Positions 46,901 through 58,734 of a stretch of 64,000 nucleotides of DNA are shown piece by piece. The stretch's first letter is position 1. Each line of letters starts with the position of its first letter. A program made the position numbers and the translations under genes. Source of the stretch: Zizania palustris (lineage: Eukaryota; Streptophyta; Magnoliopsida; Poales; Poaceae). The stretch is from contig JAAALK010000286.1 in the NCBI GenBank assembly GCA_019279435.1, positions 46,025,457 to 46,089,456 on the forward strand, written 5' to 3'. The notes under the pieces are model-generated. The model saw only the letters and a list, made by a program, of their open reading frames with translations, did no database searches and was not told the origin of the DNA.

Positions 46901-46991
46901 TATTATACGTGGTCGCATGATGAACGTCTTGTTTTATTGATTTTCTTTGGAATTTCAATAAAGTCCTGATTTATTAAATCGGGGCGCGACA
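43935..46991 (+). repeat. 3' LTR of the chromovirus (about 3.06 kb)
   Basis: It begins TGTAACACCCCAGAAATTAA right after the purine tract and ends GGGGCGCGACA. The first kilobase is GC-rich with repeated CCGACAGGTGGG / CCTGTCGG motifs; the rest is AT-rich. No partner LTR is in the window. ORFs inside (for example 44058-44630) are not genes. To the right the sequence passes directly into another retrotransposon, showing that this element inserted into it. Confidence 0.8.
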
Positions 46992-47677
46992 GGGCCCGAG
47001 AGGGGGGAGTCTTCTCCTACTTCGGCGTAAAACCACCGAAGTATCCAATTTGTATACCATCGGTCGTTTATGGCCTTCGCAGGGAAATGGAGAGCGTGCT
47101 CCCGCCGTAGCTGGAAGTTAACGCTGCCGAAGGCCACCGTCACCTTCGAGTCCCCAGGCCCATCTTGAGGCTTCGGCTGGCAGATGGCTTCGTGGGTCGC
47201 CGCGAAGACTTCGGAGCGTCCCTCGCACCCCTCCGCCCGAAGAGCCCACTCGAAAACGGCCAGGCGGACGATCGCGTTGGGGGACAGTTGAGGCAGGGTT
47301 ATGTGGAACAAGTCCAGTACCTCTGCCAGAAAATCCACGGCTGGTAGCCCCAGACCCGCTTCGAAGAACGCCTCGAAGACCACCACTTCTTCGCTCCGGG
47401 GCCGTGGAGTCGACTCTGTCCCGGGAACTCGAGTCCTCATTCCGGCTCCCAGCTTCCCGTCTACTGCCTCCTCAATGGACTCCGCGGTGCTCACAGACTG
47501 GCCAATGACAAAGCTCTGGGCCATCTTCTTCTTGGAGGGCGGGCGGAGCGCTCGAGGATTTTTGGGCCAAGCACCGCCCGGAGCCCCCGCCATTGCCGCT
47601 GCTGCCGATGCGGCCCACACCTGCCGCTGCGCCAAGGTGTTGGTCGCCAATGGAGTGGTGTGGCTGGTTCTCGCCAT
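46992..47677 (-). CDS. Antisense ORF with a 'putative gypsy type transposon' (Transposase_28-like) domain, truncated
   Basis: The open frame starts at an ATG at 47677 (MARTSHTTPLATN) and runs on the minus strand until the chromovirus LTR cuts it off at about 46992. The conserved block reads VVVFEAFFEAGLGLPAVDFL, AEVLDLFHITLPQLSPNAIV and RLAVFEWALRAEGCE, then WYTNWILRWFYAEVGE. This matches the Transposase_28 (PF04195) family found in plant gypsy elements. Additional antisense ORFs between pol and the 3' LTR are described in Tat-lineage elements. Function is unknown. GC content and frame are well preserved. Confidence 0.65.
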
Positions 47678-48657
47678 TGCGCTCGAGTGCTCGAGGGTGC
47701 GGGAGATTGAAGGAAAAGGTGAATCGCAGGAGCAGTGAATGCGGTAAAAAACTTCTAGTAATCCCTGTTTTCCCCTTTTATAACCGGCGCGACCTATACT
47801 GCTCTTCGAGAAGTTTCACCTTGCAGGTTCGGCTTCCGTCACCGACATGTGGGTCTGGTAATTGGAACGGCGCGCAACCGCTGTAAAAATCGACCGTTAC
47901 CTTTTCTGCAGAGAGTAACGGCTACTTGCGTTATAACGGCTACTTCTAACGGCGCCTCACGATGTGTGTGCTCCGAAACTGATCCGCTCCCATTATGACA
48001 AGACCCCGAAGGAGAAGCTCCGAATGCGTTAAGCCCGAAGTCTTCGGTTAAGTCTCCACGTCTCTAAAACCTATTTAAGACCTTGAAAATAGAAATATTC
48101 CTTCCGTATACTGCTTTCTTTCTAAACAAATTAATCACAGAAGAGCGTATTCGAGGGGCTACTGTTGGGGGAAATTACTCCATTTTGCAGACTTAAAAGC
48201 TTACCCTTCAAAGACCGATAAGGATCCCGAAGCTGGCGGATTGTTGTTCGAAGCATACGTCGTCACTACCGAAAGATGTTGCGATGCGAAGCCTCGAAGA
48301 CCCCTCCGAAGGGCAGATGGAGACCCCGAAGCTGAGGGACATGATTGATTGGATGTCTGGCTTATCTATCTACCTTGCATCACTTTACCATGTATAACCC
48401 TGTTCGTAATACCAAGCAGGTTCCACCATGCTGGTTGTAATGTAAGGGCAAATAGGTCTCTTCCTTATGTTTTTCCCCTATAAATACCCCCATTGTACCT
48501 TGTAAAAGGGGGACCCAGGAACTAATTGTTCAAATACACATTCGGACTACTTGAGCTATTATCCTTTACGGAGGCTTGAGTTAGTCCTAAAACGCAAACC
48601 TCGTGTTTGTTCGTTCTTGATTACTGAGAACCTGTTGGTGTAACTTTTACGCCAACA
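46992..48657 (+). mobile_element. 3' part of a second gypsy (Tat/Retand-like) element with 3' LTR
   Basis: The LTR 48163-48657 runs from TGTTGGGGGAAATTACTCC to TTTACGCCAACA and contains a CCCCTATAAATACCCCC promoter-like block. A purine-rich tract (GAGGGGCTAC) precedes it, so the element is plus-oriented. Upstream, 46992-48162, lies internal DNA with an antisense ORF. The left side was displaced by the chromovirus insertion at 46991/46992 and is presumably beyond the gap. Confidence 0.7.
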
Positions 48658-48920
48658 ATACATATAGCAGGCATATGGTTTATACTTTATATATATACGT
48701 AGTGAGCATAAATGTCAAAGAAATGGATCATAGGAAGAAAAATCTATACTGTTAATTATATATAGGGATTTATAGCTAAAAAACTTATTGTTTGATGATA
48801 GATAAAATATGTTAGATAGATAGTGGACAGTGCAGAGATAGTAATTTGAATGTTAGCAAGTTATGATCAATGTAGTGCAGATTGTATAGATAGCAAATTA
48901 CATATCAGATTGTTTATTTT
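48658..48920. other. AT-rich spacer between LTR and hAT transposon
   Basis: This probably belongs to the 5' non-coding part or intron of the outer hAT element. No hAT terminal inverted repeat is visible here, so the left end of that element is lost or lies beyond the retrotransposon. Confidence 0.4.
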
Positions 48921-48989
48921 TTGTTTTCAATTTTTATAGGTGGCATATCAAGTGGTGACTCTATTTCAGTAACACAAGAACGAGAAGGA

Positions 48990-49949
48990 GAGTCTACTAT
49001 AAACTCAGACGACCATGCATGGGCTCATTGTTCTTGCCTAGACCTAAAAAGAAGCATTCATTGCAATGCAAGTATTGTGACAAGATGGTCAATGCTGGAA
49101 TTACTAGAATGAAGTATCATCTTGCTTGCATTGTTGGTTTTAATGTTGCTAAGTGCAAAAAGGTTCCAACTCTAGTGAAGGAGGAGATGCATGCTTTACT
49201 TACAAAGAAGACAAGTGATAAGGAACAGAAAAAGAAGGAAAAGCAAAGGGGAAGAAATGAAATTGACCTAGATAATTCAGATGGTAGTAGTGAAGAAGAT
49301 TCTAACAAAGACAATGAAGTTCTTGTGCTAAAGTCGACAAAAGGAACAGGTAGCTCCAATGCTACAACTATAGCAAGTGGTGGCTCTATTGAGAATTTCT
49401 ATAAGCCGTGTTCTATAGAAGAGTCTATTCACAAGAATAAGACTCAAACGAAGTTGTCAACTCAAAAAAGAGAAGAGAGGAGGGATAGAGCTTGTGAGTA
49501 CATATGCCAATTTTTTTTGAAGCTAGCATTCCACACAACATGGTCAACCTTCCAAGCTTTGCATATATGCTCGAGGCCATTAGAGCCTTTGGTAGAGGAT
49601 TGATAGGACCTAGTCACTATGAGATGAGTGGACCATTCTTACAGAGAAGGAAACAAAAGATGTTAGATGGATTCAAAAATCATAAGGAATCATGGCAACT
49701 CACTGGTTGCACAATTATGATAGATGCATGGACAGATAAAAAGGGCAGAGGAGTAATGAATTTAGTTGTGCACAGTGCTTATGGTGTCTTATTCTTGGAT
49801 TCTGTGGATTGCTTATCTGTCAAGAAAGATGGCAAATATGTCTTTGACCTTGTTGACAAATGCACTGAAGACATAGGGGAGAAAAATGTTGTCCAAGTGG
49901 TCACTGACAATGCTAGTGTCAATACAGAAGCAGCAAGTCTACTAGCAGC
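48990..49949 (+). pseudogene. Outer hAT transposase, N-terminal half
   Basis: The BED-type zinc finger reads CKYCDKMVNAGITRMKYHLA (C-x2-C then H), followed by a Lys/Glu/Asp-rich linker. After a frame change at about 49500 comes DUF659 (CTIMIDAWTDKKGRGVMNLV, VVTDNASVNTEAASLLAA). The inner hAT lands in the codons after LLAA. The frame change may mark an intron (GTACAT near 49498) rather than damage. Confidence 0.8.
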
Positions 49950-52900
49950 CAGGGTTCGCAAATGCGTGGAAAAGCGCCCGCTGTAGCACGATTAGGCGCC
50001 ATGCGGTGCACTTCCGCTGCGCTTAGCCCCTAAGCACTATGTTTAGCGGTAGCGCGCATAGGCGGACCGCTATAGCGCGCTGTGGCGCTGAAGCGGTGCG
50101 GAAGCGGTGCGGAAGCGCGCGGGAAACTTTGGCGCGCGCGCGCGCCAGCGCGTGAGAAAAGGTGTTGCCCGCGGGAAACTTTTGGCGTCTTGCGATGCAT
50201 GTGCGAAATATATGCAACGTGGAGTCGTGGACAGAGAAGAACATAACAGAGTACCTAGCCGCCAGCCCTCACTGCAGTCGTCCTCCTCGCCGGCCCCCGC
50301 TGCGGCCGTCGCCCAAGCCGGCCCCCGCTGCGGCCGTCGCCCAAGCCAGCCGCCGCTGCTGCCATCCCCCTCATCGGCCCCTGACAGATCTCACTGCTGA
50401 CTGCTCCCAGGTATTCCTCCTCTTCCCAGGTTAATTAGTTACTGTTGTCTACTGCTACTAGCCTACTAGTTGTCTATCATATTGTGTATTGTTGATTGGT
50501 ACCTCATATCCCATAAATCAGAATATCAGATTGGTACCTTTCCATGGTTTGGAGTAGAGGAATGAAGCTAGAGATTCTTCTGCAATGTAGTGTGAACTAC
50601 CTTTAGTTTAAGGCACCCTAGTCACTGTCATGATCTAACTGCTCAACAAAATTTATTCTGATAACATTCTGTGATTGAAGCTATCTGTGTTTATGTATGT
50701 TTGCTTAGATGGTAGAGGAAAGAGGGCATATGTTCATTGTTCAATCTGATTGTTCTAAATTTTTAATACAGGATGACTACACCCACAATAGTTGCTAATG
50801 TTGAGATGGCAGAGGAGAGGGCTGAGGTTCAGTCAAATTCAAATCCACTAAAGAGGAACTCTGATGACATGGGATGGGAATGGGGGGTCACACCAAATCC
50901 TGCTGACAAGATGAGAGTAAAGTGTCTTATTTGTGGCCATGAGAGCACTGGAGGGATCAATCGATTGAAGCAACATCTTGGCCATGTTGGCTCTTCTGTG
51001 GCAAAGTGTAAGAGAGTCAGCAATGATGTTAAGGCAAAGTGCAAGGCAAATCTAGAGGAAACAAGTAAGAAGAAGAAGGAGAAGTTATTGAAAGACAGAG
51101 ATCTTAGGGATTCTGTATTGATTTCAACAGGGATGTAAGAGATAAGGACAGAGGGAGAAGAGGTGCATTCTAAGAATGGCAGCTCTGCAGATCCTTGCAT
51201 TCTAGGCCCAATGGATAGGTTCACTCGTCCCATTGATCCAAAAGCAACTAGGACTGAAGCTTTGAGGCAAAAGAATATAAATGAAGCACTTTGGAAAGAG
51301 AGAACACATCAAACAGCAAGATATGTTTCAAAATGGATGTACACACATGGTACTAACCTTCATTTTTAGAATTTTAAATAGCAAGACATGTTGTGCTAAC
51401 TTGTTAGTAATTTTGTGTTGTATAATATTATTTGCAGCTATTCCATTCAATGCTATTGATAATGATGAATTCATAGAAATGGTTGAGGCCATTGGTTGCT
51501 TTGGTCCTGGTTTCAGGCCCCCTTCACAACATGACCTTCGAGAGACATACTTGAAAGAGGAGCATGCAAGAACTCAAAGTTTGTTGAAGCACCGTGAAGA
51601 TGATAAGCTAAAGAATGGATGTTCAGTAATGACAGATGCTTGGACAGATATGAAGAGAAGAAGCATAATGAACTTGTGCACAAATACAAGTGAGGGGACA
51701 ACTTTTTTGAAGTCAGTGGAGATGTCAGATGTGTCACATACAAGTGATGTGATATATGAACTGGTTGACAAGGCCATAGAGGAGGTAGGAGCAGAGCATG
51801 TAGTGCAAGTAGTGACAGACAATGCTTCTAACAACATGGGAGCAAGAACAATGTTGAAGGATAAGAGGCCTAATATTTTTTGGAGTTCTTGTTCAACCCA
51901 CACTATCAACTTAATGTTGCAAGGAATTGGCAGCCTATCAAAGTTTAAGAAGACAATTGACCAAGCAAAGGCCTTCACCATCTTTGTCTATGGGCACCAC
52001 CGCACCTTAGCATGTATGCGCTTCTTCACCCTCAAGAAGGAGATCATAAGGCCAGGAGTGACTAGATTTGCATCATCATTTCTTACTTTGCAAAGCTTGT
52101 GGGAAAAGAAGGAGCAATTAAGGAAGATGGTGGTTGACCAAAAGTGGGAAGTGATATCGAATGTGCAAACAAAAAAAAGGCAAGGATGCAACAGCTACCA
52201 TGCTAAGTCAACCCTTTTGGAATAATGTTCACCTTTGCTTGAAGATTTTTGAGCCTTTGGTCAAGCTGCTTCATTTGGTTGATGGTGATGTAAAACCATC
52301 CATGGGTTTCTTATACGGAGAACTACTCAAGGCAAAGAAGGATATTAGAGAAGCCTTTGGTAATGTGGAGAGGAACTATAAAGATGTGATGGCTATTGTT
52401 GATAAGAAGATGAAGGGTAGACTTGACTCTCCATTGCATGTGGCTGCATACTTGCTAAATCCATACTATTCTTATAACAATAGCACCATTTTTGATGATC
52501 AAAATGTCCTAGCAAAATTCATGATTTGTGCTGAAACATTTTACCATGATGATGATGATAAGCAAGATATAGTTGTCAATGTGGATTTGGAAAAATTTCA
52601 GAGGAGACATGATTCTTTTTCAAAGAAGATGGCAAGAAGCTATGAGAAATTTGAATTCAATCCAGGTAGTAAATTTGAATTCTGTTTTTACTTCAGCATT
52701 TTCTATTGTTTTGCATTCCTATTCTAGCAGTTTACCTAGACTACTTTTTATTCTTAGCATCTTGGTGGAGACTGTATGAAGGTGGAGTACCAGATTTGCA
52801 GAGGATGGCAGTTAGAATCCTTTCACTAACATCAAGTTCTAGTGGCTGTGAAAGAAACTGGAGCACATTTGAATCGGTTAGTACTGAGTTACACATACTA

Positions 52901-54022
52901 TCGAGTAGCTTCTAATATTTTGTTGACTAACACAAGGCAATCTGATTTGTAGATACATACTAAGAGAAGGAATAGGCTAACAACAGATAAGTTGAACATG
53001 TTAGTCTACATTCAGTTCAACAATAGAATGTTGTCAAAGAAGGAAAAAATTAGCAAAAAGAAGACATATGAGGTCCTCCTAGCTTCTGATGCCTCCGAGG
53101 CTCAAGGATTCTTCTTTGAGGGAGGAGATGACCATGCATTAGTGGTATTTCCAGATCCAGATGAAGGTGTAGTTCCTGGTACAGATATACCATGGAGTGT
53201 GCTTGGAGAAGCTGTTGGAGCTAATGAACAGCTTCAGCCTCGTAGAAGTGGAAGGGTGGTTAGAGAGATACATGAAGAAGAGTGGGAATCTGAACATGAA
53301 GATTGTGAGATGGATGACATATCTTTTGAAGATGAAGATGATGATGAAATAAGGACAATGACTGGTTTTCAATGAAGATGGCATGGTGTCATCATGCACC
53401 AATAATAATTTATTGTGTTTGAGACTTTGAGGAGACTTATTATTGTGTTTGAGAGATTTATTTCATATTCATGCATTATGTGGTATTGTGGTGTGATTGT
53501 AACTCTATGAACCTAAGAACATCTCTGAATTTGTGTTCATGTTATGCATTATATGGTTGTTTGGTGCTGTTATGTACTTATGTTACTTGTGTTAGTTGTG
53601 TACATTACTGTTTGTGTTGTGTAGGTGCAGACTTATGCATTATATGGTTGTTTGGTGCTGAATTTGCAGAATTGTTGAATGTTGATCCTACTGTTTGAGA
53701 GAGATAAGTTAATAATTTCAGTTTTCTATAATTAGTTATATCTACTATTATCTTGATTCTTGAACTAACCATCTCTTAGTTGATGTTGTGCAGGTGTTCA
53801 AGAAGACATGAACAGGAAGACAACAAAGGGACAATTTGATTTTAAAGAAATAAAGAACTCATCTCAATGTAAGCTACCTGAAACTCAAAAATTCTACCTA
53901 TTTTTGGTCTTTTCATTGACTAAGTCAATAACGCTTAAGCACCGCTTAATGACGCATAAAATGCCTAAGCGCTATGCAGTAGGCCACCACACGCATAGCG
54001 CATAACACTTTTTCTAACCTTG
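49950..54022 (+). mobile_element. Inner hAT transposon (4.07 kb) with exact 8-bp target duplication
   Basis: Terminal inverted repeats are CAGGGTT at the left and AACCTTG at the right. Exact 8-bp duplications CTAGCAGC lie at 49942-49949 and 54023-54030. The first 200 bp hold repeated GCGGTGCGGAAGCG / TAGCGCGC motifs and the last 100 bp hold TAAGCGCTATG-type motifs, the subterminal binding-site pattern of hAT elements. It encodes its own transposase (50773-53375). Confidence 0.95.
50773..53375 (+). pseudogene. Inner hAT transposase, almost intact
   Basis: The ATG at 50773 begins a protein with a BED zinc finger (CLICGHESTGGINRLKQHLG), then one in-frame TAA at 51136 with homologous frame continuing beyond it. 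A GT-AG intron (51355-51438) joins to AIPFNAIDNDEFIEMVEAIG and DUF659 (CSVMTDAWTDMKRRSIMNLC, VVTDNASNNMGA). A frameshift occurs in an A8 run near 52170. The protein resumes with MLSQPFWNNVHLCLKIFEPL. The hAT dimerisation motif is SSSSGCERNWSTFES, with an acidic tail to TGA at 53375. Introns near 52667-52759 and 52878-52954 look valid. Only one nonsense codon and one frameshift stand between this and an open frame, so loss is recent or partly a sequence error. Confidence 0.8.
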
Positions 54023-54030
54023 CTAGCAGC

Positions 54031-55537
54031 AAAGAGACCCTCTATATTTTGGAATGGATGTGTTGCTCATTACCTAGATCTTATGTTAGAGGATCTTGGG
54101 ATGCTTGGACCAGTTGAGCAGACAATTGCCAGTGCAAAACAAGTGACTACATTCCTATATGCTCATACAAGGGTGTTGGACTTGATGAGGAAATTTCTTG
54201 GGAAAGACTTGTTCGCTCTGGAGTTACTCGATTTGCTACAGCTTATTTGAATCTAAAAAGTTTACAAGACAATAAAAAGTATTTAACAAGACTCTTTATA
54301 TCAGATGAGCTCAATGACTTGGGTTACTTGAAGAAGGCAAAGGGGAAGAAAGCTAACAAAGTGGTGAGATCTGAATCTTTCTGGAAAAATGTTGACATGG
54401 TTGTTAATTTCTTTGAGCCATTGGCTAATGTGCTAAGGAGAATGGACAGTGATGTGCCATCCATGGGATTCTTACATGGATGTATGCTTGAGGCGAAGAA
54501 AGAGATTGCTATGAGGTTTGATAATGATGAGAATAGCTTCAAAGTTTCTTGGGATATCATTGACAAAAGGTGGGATAACAAACTCAATACTTCACTTCAC
54601 TTGGTTGGGTACTATTTAAACCCTTATTATTACCCAAATAAGTCAGAGATTGAGCATGATGGATCATTTAGAGCAGTTGTAATCACATGTGTTACAAAGA
54701 TGATTGATGATGAGGATACACAAGATAATATAATTGAAGATCTTAATATATATCAAGAACAACAGGGAACATTTGGACATGACATAGCCACAAGGAAAAG
54801 AAGAAACAAAAACTTCAATCCAGGTGAATAACTAAATGCAATATAATTGATGAATGTCTTCATTTTGATATCATTAGTGTTTAACTTCTAACTTGTTCAT
54901 GTAGCAAAATGGTTACAAAATCATGGCACAAGCACACCAAATCTAAGAATATTGGCAACAAAGATTCTAAATTTGACATGTAGCTCCTCAGCTTGTAAGA
55001 GGAACTGGTCAGTCTTTGAACAAGTAAGAAAAAATGTTGTACTCTGATTTTTGATCTAACTTTGTCATGATTTGTTCTTTATTTTTTAATTCATCTATAT
55101 GTTATTAGGTACACACAAAGAAGCGCAATAGATTACTTCATGACAGGATGAGAGATCTTGTATTTGTGAAATTTAACTCCATACTAAAGCTAAAGAAAGA
55201 GAAGAAAAGCAGAGATCCTATATTAAAGGATTTCAATGATGTTTTAGAAGATGACAACAATGAGTTTGTGACTTTTATACCAAATGCAAATGGAGGACAA
55301 TATACAAATCATGAAGTTGCACAAGTTTAAGGTGGAACATCAATGTCACAAGAACAAGCCAAAAGAAAGCGGCTTGTGTGCCGTGCAAAAAAAAAGAAAA
55401 TTAGGAGCTTGCAGTCTCTTATGCGTGATGTTTCAGAGCCTGTAGTCTCTGCTTCTTCTGAATCAGAGGATAATCAAGATGGTGATATTTTAATGCATGT
55501 ACAGTCTTCAGATTCTGCTGATTCAGAAGATGAATAG
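54031..55537 (+). pseudogene. Outer hAT transposase, C-terminal half
   Basis: It resumes with KRPSIFWNGCVAHYLDLML directly after the inner element's duplication. One frame change follows near 54215. It continues MGFLHGCMLEAKKEIAMRF and LVGYYLNPYYYPNKSEIEHD. Two short introns precede the dimerisation block (CSSSACKRNWSVFEQ) and the HTKKRNRLLHDRMRDLVFVK helix. A stop at 55328-55330 precedes a final Ser/Glu-rich ORF (55343-55537). Confidence 0.75.
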
Positions 55538-55560
55538 ACATATTTGAATGCACTGCAAAC

Positions 55561-55800
55561 TTCAGATTAAATTTATGTGTTTGATTGATGATGTAATGAA
55601 GACATGCAGTTCTGTACTGCATACGTTTATGTGTTGAAAACTTCAGATTAAATTTATGTGCTTGATTGATGATGTAATGAAGACATGTAGTTCTATACTG
55701 CATATGTTTATGTGCTGAAAACTTCAGATTAAATTTTCGTGCTTGATTGATGATGTAATGAAGACATGTAGTTCTATACTGCATATGTTTATGTGCTCAA
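55561..55800. repeat. 81-bp tandem repeat, three copies
   Basis: Units start with TTCAGATTAAATTT at 55561, 55642 and 55723, period 81. Each contains GATTGATGATGTAATGAAGA and ACTGCATA(C/T)GTTTATGTG. Copies 2 and 3 are more alike than copy 1. It lies in the 3' non-coding part of the outer hAT. Confidence 0.9.
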
Positions 55801-55928
55801 TTATCTTTGATTCTAAATTTTTATATGTATTTTGTCTAAACCGCTAAATTAAGCTATTTGGGGATATAGCCCGCTATAGCCTTTATAACCTTTTTATTAG
55901 ACATCCGCTAAATGGCTTAGCCAGCTAT

Positions 55929-57340
55929 TTAAAACCTTAGTCTAAACACCTGAGTCCCCTCTCTTTTGCCTTATCCGTTGAGGCAACCATTGAATCACCT
56001 TCATGACTTTCTTTCCTATCTATACAAATCACACCGCGGATACCTCTGTAGGTTATTGTTGTTCCCACGCAACGATAACCCATGTTACGATTGATGATCC
56101 AATTTTTTGTGAGCAAGTCGCTGTAGATGAGTTTTACATTAGATTGATGTGCCAACCACTAAACTCTCCTGATATAAATATTTTAGACATTGTTTTTTTG
56201 TTCACTTCAGGCTAAGTACCAGAAAACATCACCAACCGATGTTGCTGACATCGTACAGAAGGTAGAGAAGGCTTTCGATGAATATAAGGTCACTATCAGC
56301 AACCGTATTTTTCACCCACCAGTCATGTATGAGTGAGATAATGTGTTTGAAATGTGGTCAACATTATCCACTCCCTCATTTGAAGAAAGCATCACTAGAG
56401 AGGAAAGGACTACTGCCTGTTGCCTTGACTTGTGATGCTGAAATTGTGAGGCAAGCAGTCTAGTACCTGAACTAGCTTTAGTTATCCTGCATTTTCTTTT
56501 TATGAGTTTTTTTTACTTTTGGGTGCATAGTTAGGATGTGTATTCAGCAGGGTAAGAGACGATGTATCGTTGAGTTTGAGTTTATAAACATCAAATAAAT
56601 TTAAAGTACTAGAACATCAAATTGATTGCTAGAAGAATAAAATGACAGATGTAATTTGTAACAAGCGATCATACAAGTCACAGTACATCATTTTGCCATG
56701 TCGTCGGTAACGGAATATGTTGTGTTGGTGATGGAGTCCGGAACAATATCAGGGACGTCATCTTCCTCGATAGAGTCCTCCGTTACAGTCTTCTTTAGAA
56801 GCCATTTTTCAAGAGTCGGCTGTCACCGAAGAACACATGACAATCAACGAACTTGGCATGCACTAGTCCGCAGCGACAACGAGTCACCGCGCATAAAAAT
56901 TTTGCTGCATGGTGCAGGCGTATGCCAGCAACACGGAGCCCAAATGTGACTTGGACATTCATACGGTTCCTTGTCTCACACAAGGCAGACACCGCCGTAA
57001 GGAGGCCGTCGACAATCGCGACAGGTAGTCCGTCCGCAGCCGCTGCATTGAGGCCTTCCGCCGCCGTGCGCAAGCTCGCTAATACATCAACCTTGACAAT
57101 TTGCACCCCTTTCGTCTCTCCTCTTGTCCACCGTAGAGCATCTATTGGGATATGTGGTGGACAGATAAATTCAAGGCCGAACAGATGTGGAGCAAGGCAA
57201 GTTATAATAATGAAATTGTATGTGTTCAGGCCCTACCTCTCCCAAAAATCACGCAACAACCAAGGAATCAGATGTAGGCTTGGTACGTAGCAAAAAAGGA
57301 CACATGCGTCAATCGTGGCTGAAATATGCTAATGTGACTT
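55929..57340. other. Low-gene region with possible exon remnants
   Basis: A plausible acceptor (TTCACTTCAG at 56213) precedes an open stretch reading AKYQKTSPTDVADIVQKVEK, then AFDEYK, before a possible GTCACT donor at 56289. On the minus strand, 57106-56795 is open with NVQVTFGLRVAGIRLHHAAK. I recognise neither. They may be fragments of decayed genes or chance ORFs. No repeat boundary is evident. Confidence 0.35.
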
Positions 57341-57484
57341 AGGCCATGTTTGGATCTTTAGTCCCGAATTTTAGTCCCGTCACATCGGATATTTGGATGT
57401 TATTTTGGAGTATTAAATGTAGACTATTTATAAAACCCATTCATAATCGGTGGATTATTCGCGAGACGAATCTAATGAGCCTAA

Positions 57485-58248
57485 GGGTATGTTTGGTTGA
57501 GCTGTGGCCGTGGGAAAAAGCTGTTGTGGGCTGTGAGCTGTGAAAAAGCTGCTGTGGGAAGTCAGCTGTGGAAAAGCTGAAAGTCGTTTGGCTGAAACGA
57601 CTGTGAAGAAGCTGCTTTGAGTTGTAAGCTGTGTAAAAAATATGTAATGTCTGTTTGTACTTCAAATGTTGATTATATATAAAATGGTTATAAAATATTA
57701 TGACAATAAATAAATCACATATAAATAGGAATTTTAGAAAAGGAAATTAATTTCATTAGTTTTGCATACACCATATATATTACATGAATTATCTCCCTCT
57801 TGCACTAAACAAAGCCTGTAGCTGGAGGCGGGTCGGCTCCTGCAGCTGAGAGATGGCGGTGGCAGCGCGAGGCGGCCGCGGCAGCTGGAGACGGCGGGGG
57901 CAGCGCGAGGCGGCCGCGGTAGCGGGAGGCGGTAGCGCGAGGCGGTCGCGAAAGGCGGCCGCGGCAGCGGGAGGCGGCCGCGGGTCGTCCGCGGCGGGTC
58001 GGTGACGGCGGGTCGGCGACGGCGGCGGTGGCTCGGCGACTACGGGAGGCGGCCACGGGTTGGAGGAGGAAGCTCACGGGATTTTTTTGATGGGAAGCTG
58101 CCAAAAGCAGGGTGGAATGGGCTTTCTCTTTTACACTGAGTGAAAAGCTGCTTTTGAGAGAAGCTGATGTGAGTAGTATACCCCTTTGGTTGAGCTTCTG
58201 GCTTTTAGGAAGCAGAAGCTGCTTCCAAAAGCTCAACCAAAGGGACCC
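57485..58248. mobile_element. Tourist-like (PIF/Harbinger) MITE, 764 bp
   Basis: Inverted ends GGGTATGTTTGGTTGAGCT and AGCTCAACCAAAGGGACCC, flanked by the 3-bp duplication TAA (57482-57484, 58249-58251). The interior has many AAAGCTGCTGTGGG-type repeats and a GC-rich GGCGGCCGCGG tract (about 57830-58070). Confidence 0.8.
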
Positions 58249-58379
58249 TAATTACGTCATGATTTGACAATGTGATGCTACAATAAACATTTGTTAATTA
58301 TGGATTAATTAAGCTTAAAAAATTGTCTCGTGAATAATCCTCAAATTTTGTAATTATTTTTATAATCAGTTCAAGTTTA

Positions 58380-58734
58380 GGCTCTATTTGGTTCCTTTAG
58401 GGACTAAACTAAACTTTAGTCTCATTCTTATTCATTTGGCTAAATTTTAGTCCCTACATGTTTGGTTTTAGGGACTAAAGGTTATTAAAGCAGGTAAAAA
58501 TAACCAAACTACCCTTAATAAATGTCTGCAAATAGTCTTTTTTTCCCATCCTAAGGAGCATTAATGAAAGGCAAATCATGTCAATAGTCTCTTTTAGTCC
58601 CTTTTAGCAACCTCATGGGACTAAATGGCTAAACTTTAGGTAGTCCCTTTTAGCCATCATATTTGGCAATTTAAGAATTAAAAAGGATTAAACTTTAGTA
58701 TCTTAAAATTTAGAAGATAGAAGCAAACACCCCC
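58380..58734. mobile_element. Tourist-like MITE, 355 bp
   Basis: Flanked by TTA (58377-58379, 58735-58737). Ends GGCTCTATTTGGTTCC and GAAGCAAACACCCCC are imperfectly inverted. The interior repeats TTTAGTCCCTTTTAG and its complement several times. Confidence 0.65.

Larger units (their letters stand above)
48921..55928 (+). mobile_element. Outer hAT transposon, split by a second hAT
   Basis: Transposase fragments occur on both sides of the inner element: BED zinc finger and DUF659 to the left (48990-49949), the remaining catalytic region and dimerisation domain to the right (54031-55537). The right end is near 55928, with subterminal repeats (CCGCTAAATTAAGC, CCGCTATAGCC, CCGCTAAATGGC) and a terminal ..AAAACCTTAG. 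The left terminus is not seen. The element therefore appears older than the inner one and than the gypsy LTR at its left. Confidence 0.75.

Noticed and set aside
57805..58236. 143-aa minus-strand frame
   Set aside because: It lies inside a Tourist-like MITE and is made of simple GC-rich repeats.
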